Shown here piece after piece: positions 59,440 through 64,000 of a stretch of DNA of 64,000 nt. Made by a program: the position numbers and the translations under genes. The stretch's first letter is position 1; every line of letters begins with the position of its first letter. Under the pieces are notes generated by a model. It was not told the origin of the DNA, did no database searches, and was given only the letters and a program-made list of their open reading frames with translations. The stretch spans positions 19,880,175-19,944,174 of the forward strand of contig OY987303.1 in the NCBI GenBank assembly GCA_963920635.1, given 5' to 3'. Source of the DNA: Pseudeuparius sepicola (lineage: Eukaryota; Arthropoda; Insecta; Coleoptera; Anthribidae).

Positions 59440-61905
59440 AAAAAATGACACGACCTTGCTAATATTACATATCTGAAAAAATTTTGCCATTGTACCTAAG
59501 GGAAACATGGTATTAGCGTGCCATTTTAAAGATAGAAAAGCTAGGGGATTGTTATTATAATGTAGACAATGATATGGATTTGTCGTTTCATATTTCGGAA
59601 ACAAATCTGGACCCGCCCAAACTGTATAGGTACATTGTGCCATTGAACCTAAATGTAAAAACTGGCATTAGCTTGCTATTTGATCTAAGTATATACCTAG
59701 GGAAAAGCTAGGAGGTTGTTATTAAAATGTAGAAAATGACATGGATTTGTCGTTTCATATTTGAGAAACATATCTGGACGCTGCGCCCAAACTAAATTGC
59801 GCCATTGTACCTAAATGTAAAAAATGGGATTAGCTTGTTATTTTAAAAATGGAAAAGCTGGGAGATTGTTACTAAAATGTATATTCGGAAAAGTACCTAG
59901 ATTGCGTCATGGGTGTGGCAGATGTCGGACGAATTACGGCTTTATTTTTAAATGTTAGGAAATTGCATTTCGTATTTCGAAATGTTACTTTAAATTGCGC
60001 GAAAATTGTTGAGTATAATCAAGCGCTGATATATTTAAATGTAAAAAAATGGCATGACCTTGCCATTTTATTTTATATTTGGAAAAATTAGGGGATTGTT
60101 ATTAAAATGTAGAGAATGACATGGATTTGTCGTTTCATATTTGAGAAACATATCTGGACGCTGCCTAAATTGTAAAAATTACGCCATTATCCTGAATGTA
60201 AAAAATGGCATTACTTTGCCATTTTATATTCGGAAAAGTAGATGTTGTAGGTATTATATCGTGTTAGCGGTCAAAAATTCGCGTTCGTATATTCACATGA
60301 AGAAAAGGGGGTATAGATGTTAGCTTCCAAATTTTCACCGCAATTTATGGAAAATATTTCGTTAACTAGTGAAAACTATATAGTACTGCTCACTAGCCGC
60401 CTCTGACGCCAATGTGTCATAAATCGGGCAATTGGTTAGGGAAAGTGGCAGTGTGTACCTACTCTTTTCCGTGCACATTACTGATGCTGGCACGACAGGC
60501 AGTGGAGCTTTTCAATCTCGCGGTGAGCCCTGGCTCAGGGTTGGGTAATGACCTGCTTCCGCGTAATCCCCGCCTGCAAAACGGGTTCGGAACCTGGTGG
60601 TATTTAAGCTCCTTGGACCCGCTGGTGACATTAGACTTGCTGCTGCGTCATGGGTGTGGCAGATGTCGTACGAATTACGGCTTTATTTTTAAATGTTAGG
60701 AAATTGCATTTCGTATTTCGAAATATTTACTTTAAATTGCGCGTAAATTGGTGGGTGTAATCAAGCGCTGATATATTTAAATGTAAAAAATAGCATGACA
60801 TTGCCATTTTATATTTGGAAAAATTAGGGGATTGTTATTAAAATGTAGAGAATGACATGGATTTGCCGTTTCATATTTGAGAAACATATCTGGACGCTGC
60901 GCCTAAATTGTAAAAATTACGCCATTGTACCTGAATGTAAAAAATTGCATTACTTTGCCATTTTATATTCGGAAAAGTAGATGTTGCGTCATGGGTGTGG
61001 CAGATGTCGTACGAATTATGGCTTTATTTTTAAATGTTATTAAATTGCATTTCGTATTTAGAAATATTACTTTAAATTGCGCGAAAATTGGTGAGTGTAA
61101 TCAAGAGCTGATATAATTAAAAGTAAAAAATGGTATGACCTTGCCATTTTATATTTGAAAAAATAAGGGGATTATGTTATTAAAATGTAGAGAATGACAT
61201 GGATTTGTCGTTTCATATTTGAGAAACACATCTGGACGCTGCGCCTAAATTGTAAAAACTACGCCATTATACCTGAATGTAAAAAATGGCATTACTTTGC
61301 CATTTTATATTCGGAAAAGTAGATGTTGCATTATATCGTGTTAGCGGTCAAAAATTCGCGTTCGTATTCACATGAAGAAAACGGCGTATAGATGTTATAG
61401 CTTCCAAATTTTTATAGCAAATTAGGGAAAGTATTTCGCCAACTGTACTGTCCACTAGCCGCCTCTGGCGCCAATGTGTCATAAATCGGGCAATTGGTTA
61501 GGGAAAGTGGCAGTGTGTACTCTTTTCCGAGCACATTATTGATGCTGGCACGACAGGCAGTGGAGCTTTTCAATCTCGCGGTGAGCCCTGGCTCAGGGTT
61601 GGGTAATGACCTGCTTCCGCGTAATCCCCGCCTGCAAAACGGGTTCGGAACCTGGTGGTATTTAAGCTCCTTGGACCCGCTGGTGACATTAGACATGCTG
61701 CTGCGTCATGGGTGTGGCAGATGTCGTACGAATTACGGCTTTATTTTTAAATGTTAGGAAATTGCATTTCGTATCTCGAAATATTACTTTAAATTGCGCG
61801 AAAATTGGTGAGTGTAATCAAGGGCTGATATATTTAAATGTAAAAAATGGCATGACCTTGCCATTTTATATTTGGAAAAATTAGGGGATTGTTTTTAAAA
61901 TAAAG
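59440..61905. repeat. Tandem repeat array, about 340-bp monomers plus a duplicated 0.7-kb unit
   Basis: The landmark GCGTCATGGGTGTGGCAGA occurs at about 59906, 60646, 60986 and 61702 (spacings of about 740, 340 and 716). A second landmark, TTTCATATTTGAGAAACA, recurs at about 59753, 60146, 60877 and 61215. Two monomers have an extra segment of about 375 bp (60255-60646 and 61333-61702) with CGGGCAATTGGTTAGGGAAA and CCTGGCTCAGGGTTGGGTAA, so the long period is about 1056 bp. Earlier monomers (59440-59900) are more diverged. No gene is apparent. Confidence 0.8.
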
Positions 61906-61996
61906 GGGAAGATATCACATACCTATAGAGGTATGTGGAAGATATCTTTCCTTATTAGGGTGGCATGCGAATATGACCCTTATGGTATGGTCTGTC

Positions 61997-62240
61997 CAGG
62001 GACTCTTTAAAATAAGGGGACCCAGCATTTCACAGTCTATCACATAGGAAAAGTGAAGCCTTGAGGGGAAGTTTGTTTTCTATATATTCCAAGGAGACCA
62101 CATAAGTCGGCTGGTACAAGGTTATGTTATATGTCATTGTCCAACTGCCATCAGGTTTTATGTGATAGATAGTACCATAGATTCTAAAGGAGGCAAAAAA
62201 TTTCCCATCATAATTCACAATTTTTAAGTTTTCTAACTTT
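61997..62240. repeat. Dispersed repeat, copy 2 (pair with 46158-46402)
   Basis: CAGGGACTCTTTAAAATAAG and the same minus-strand frame containing [15 protein letters not shown] are seen as in copy 1. Differences are mostly substitutions, plus small changes near TTTTATGTGATAGATAG. The family is not recognised. Confidence 0.7.
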
Positions 62241-62387
62241 CTGATACTCAGATGTGACAATTAAAAAATTTCAACTATACAATAAATTTGTTTCATTTGA
62301 CAGTTGCCATATTCTGTTATTGTAGACACAACATTGTCAAGTCTAATTTTTAGAAATCATGGAAACCATTATTAATTTTTACTAGTG

Positions 62388-62830
62388 TTGCCGGACACTT
62401 ATTTGTGACCAGACATAAATGTCCGAGCACGGACATTTTTGGACATGACACATTCAAAAATGCTCGAATGTGTCCAATAAATTTCAAAATATTTTAAATA
62501 GAAGAAGAAGCGAAACTTAACCTGAAATTTTTTAAATTTTTCATAACAACACGTTTTGGAAGGGTTTCCCTCCATAAGATATCTGCTGTGTGTGTTTTTT
62601 TTTCTTATTTCCTTTTATTAATGGGTAAAAGAAGTGGTATAATATGGAATTACTTCCAAAAAAGTCCAAAAAAACAATAAAACATATGGAATTTGCAAAT
62701 TCTGCAAGAAGACTTATCTTAAACATGCTACACGCATGACGAAGCATATCAAAGTATGCACAAAGTGTCCTTTCGAAGTTTCGATGTTGCAAAAGGAGCT
62801 GAGACGCTACGTCGGCGAGGACCCACTCCT
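62388..62830 (+). mobile_element. hAT element 5' end with BED-like zinc finger, remnant
   Basis: TAGTGTTGCCGGACACTTAT is a hAT-style terminus. At about 62621 a frame starts MGKRSGIIWNYFQK. One frameshift later, in the A-rich stretch near 62665-62690, YGICKFCKKTYLKHATRMTKHIKVC supplies Cx2C and the later His/Cys of a BED-type finger, as at the N terminus of hAT transposases. The catalytic part is absent. It is broken and not active. Confidence 0.55.
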
Positions 62831-63110
62831 ACACGACCATTCGGCAATTTGCACATTCGGCAATTTGCTGCCATCCCCTTATTTCCACTTATATTATTGT
62901 TACCTACGTGTTACGTGTATTTGGTGGATACAGTAGTGTGCAGTGGTGTTCTAGTCCGATAATTAGTGTGTGCATATCAAAAACATTTCATGTTTTGAGC
63001 CATCAGATAAACGATAAATACGGAGGTTAGGAAGTGAAAATGTGTTTTGTTGTATCAAAATGAGTGTTTTATTGTGGTTGTAGCGTCGATGGAATTCAAC
63101 GGTTGTAGCC

Positions 63111-63673
63111 ATGCCCGAGAAGTGTTGTGTCCCAAATTCGTCGATGGAGGAAGGAATCAATCGACGCTCAAATTGGAAAGGCAATTCCCTAACCGGGCCA
63201 AAGCCAAAAGTGTCCGTTTTTGCCTTTCATAAGGATCCAGTTTTGAGGGCAAAATGGGTGCAAGCCATAAAAAGTGCTGACTTTGTACTCAAGAAACATT
63301 CTAAGGTATGTTATAATATGTTACATTTTTTATATATTTTTCATAAAGCTTCGGGGTTATTGTAGGTCTGTGAACAACACTTTTTAACACAAAACATTGA
63401 AAGGGAGACTACGTGTGTTCGTCGATGGTCCTCAATCAACGGTGTGTTGTAGAATCGACTGGTAAAACTTTACGTGCACCTTTAAAAATTCCACGTTTAG
63501 CTAAAGATTTTAAATTTTCATGGCAAGTTAATTTTATTATATTTTTACAAAAAATAATTACTTATTTAGGTGCAATACCTTGTAAGTTACCAGGTTGCCC
63601 AAGTTATTTGTCCAAATCGAGCACGACTCGTCAGGGCCGTAGCCAGACCGAAAGGGCCACATTATGTCTATAA
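63111..63673 (+). pseudogene. THAP-domain gene 5' part, damaged
   Basis: Exon 1 (63111-63305, donor GTATGT) starts MPEKCCVPNSS and contains VSVFAFHKDPVLRAKWVQAI and KKHSK. Exon 2 begins at 63366 with VCEQHF, giving the last Cys and His. Normally a Cys stands where CCVPN-S has Ser, so the zinc site looks damaged. After IERETT the frame is lost to a TAG (63463-63465). A shifted frame continues with ESTGKTLRAPLKIPRLAKD, and after about 60 bp comes GAIPCKLPGCPSYLSKSS. It is probably a P-like or other THAP transposon relic, though the first exons of a damaged host gene are possible. Confidence 0.55.
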
Positions 63674-64000
63674 TTTTTGCAAACATTTTCTCGCCCGTGT
63701 AGCAGATATAGGTAAATTGAAATTGGTTGGAAGGTGGGGCAATACAGATTATTGGTTTTTAAGCCGGCAATAAAAAGAGCACTTAGAGGTGTCTGCTCAC
63801 TAAAATGCGACGCAGGCATTTTTTTTTTGAAAAGTTAAGTACAAATTCAGTTTAAATGACGTATAATAAATTAAAAAATCATCATGATGTACTTATTCCT
63901 CGTTTTTTTTCCTCAATGGAGCAGCGCCTTATCTTCGGCTTTGGTGAGGTGACCGGTCAACTTGTCGCTAAGGCAGGGCAAACATTCGCCCTGCCTGCCC
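63674..64000. other. Window end, no gene recognised
   Basis: This is AT-rich sequence, then a GC-richer stretch at 63918-64000 (CAGCGCCTTATCTTCGGC, and GGCAGGGC with its inverse GCCCTGCC at 63973-63997) that looks like the end of another repeat cut by the window edge. Confidence 0.4.

Noticed and set aside
60412..60699. Frame of about 95 codons repeated at 61494-61757
   Set aside because: The match is explained by tandem duplication of the array; both strands are open, no domain is recognisable, and it is not called as a gene.
1..64000. tRNA genes, rRNA, CRISPR array or bacterial operon
   Set aside because: No cloverleaf, rRNA-like block, or short regularly spaced direct repeats were seen; the gene structures are clearly eukaryotic. 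A tRNAscan or Infernal run could overturn this.

Overview
This window is AT-rich nuclear DNA from an animal, most likely a pterygote insect. Coding exons are split by GT-AG introns of 59 bp to about 5 kb. The five host genes are conserved eukaryotic genes. The intervening DNA is packed with transposon remnants (Jockey-type LINE, hAT, THAP-bearing TIR elements, TTAA-flanked MITEs, long fold-back elements whose ends carry an ACAGGGTG-like motif). A beetle or a hemipteran would fit; the sequence alone does not settle the order.

Host genes, left to right: (1) cytoplasmic arginyl-tRNA synthetase, plus strand, 6628-10591, 4 exons, 673 codons. (2) A tubby/TULP gene (king tubby type), minus strand, 24015-18061, 6 exons, 403 codons. 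(3) An ArfGAP2/3-type Arf GTPase-activating protein, plus strand, 24892-32582, 11 exons, 539 codons, divergent from the tubby gene with 876 bp between the start codons. (4) eIF2B epsilon, the catalytic subunit of the eIF2 exchange factor, minus strand, 37378-33392, 9 exons, 640 codons, convergent with the ArfGAP gene. (5) WDR19/IFT144, an IFT-A subunit, minus strand, 49964-41015, 14 exons, 1363 codons. I joined all exons by hand from splice sites, reading phase and family similarity; all five give uninterrupted reading frames.

Region by region: 1-6.6 kb holds a decayed, 5'-truncated Jockey-like LINE (minus strand, poly-A tail near 580-598), a two-exon THAP fragment and a dispersed fold-back repeat. 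10.6-18 kb is intergenic, with three TIR or fold-back elements. The tubby gene's last intron (18585-23070) holds a 1.26-kb fold-back element and a MITE. ArfGAP intron 2 (25226-30100) holds further inverted repeats. The eIF2B epsilon gene has a TTAA-flanked MITE in an intron and a TIR element just upstream. 38.7-41 kb has a 295-bp MITE and a THAP-bearing TIR element. WDR19 introns carry a hAT-type MITE with an exact 8-bp target duplication and a hAT transposase tail. 50-64 kb is almost all repeats: a 1.58-kb element with 27-bp perfect TIRs and a THAP pseudogene, a second copy of the THAP TIR element, fold-backs, a 1.45-kb element rich in ACGTC motifs with a 66-bp hairpin inside, a 2.4-kb tandem array, a hAT 5' end with a BED-like finger, and a last THAP fragment.

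Functionally, the genes are housekeeping (tRNA charging, translation initiation, COPI/Arf traffic) plus two linked ciliary genes: tubby proteins use the IFT-A complex, which contains IFT144, to carry membrane receptors into cilia. I see no tRNA, rRNA, CRISPR array or bacterial operon.
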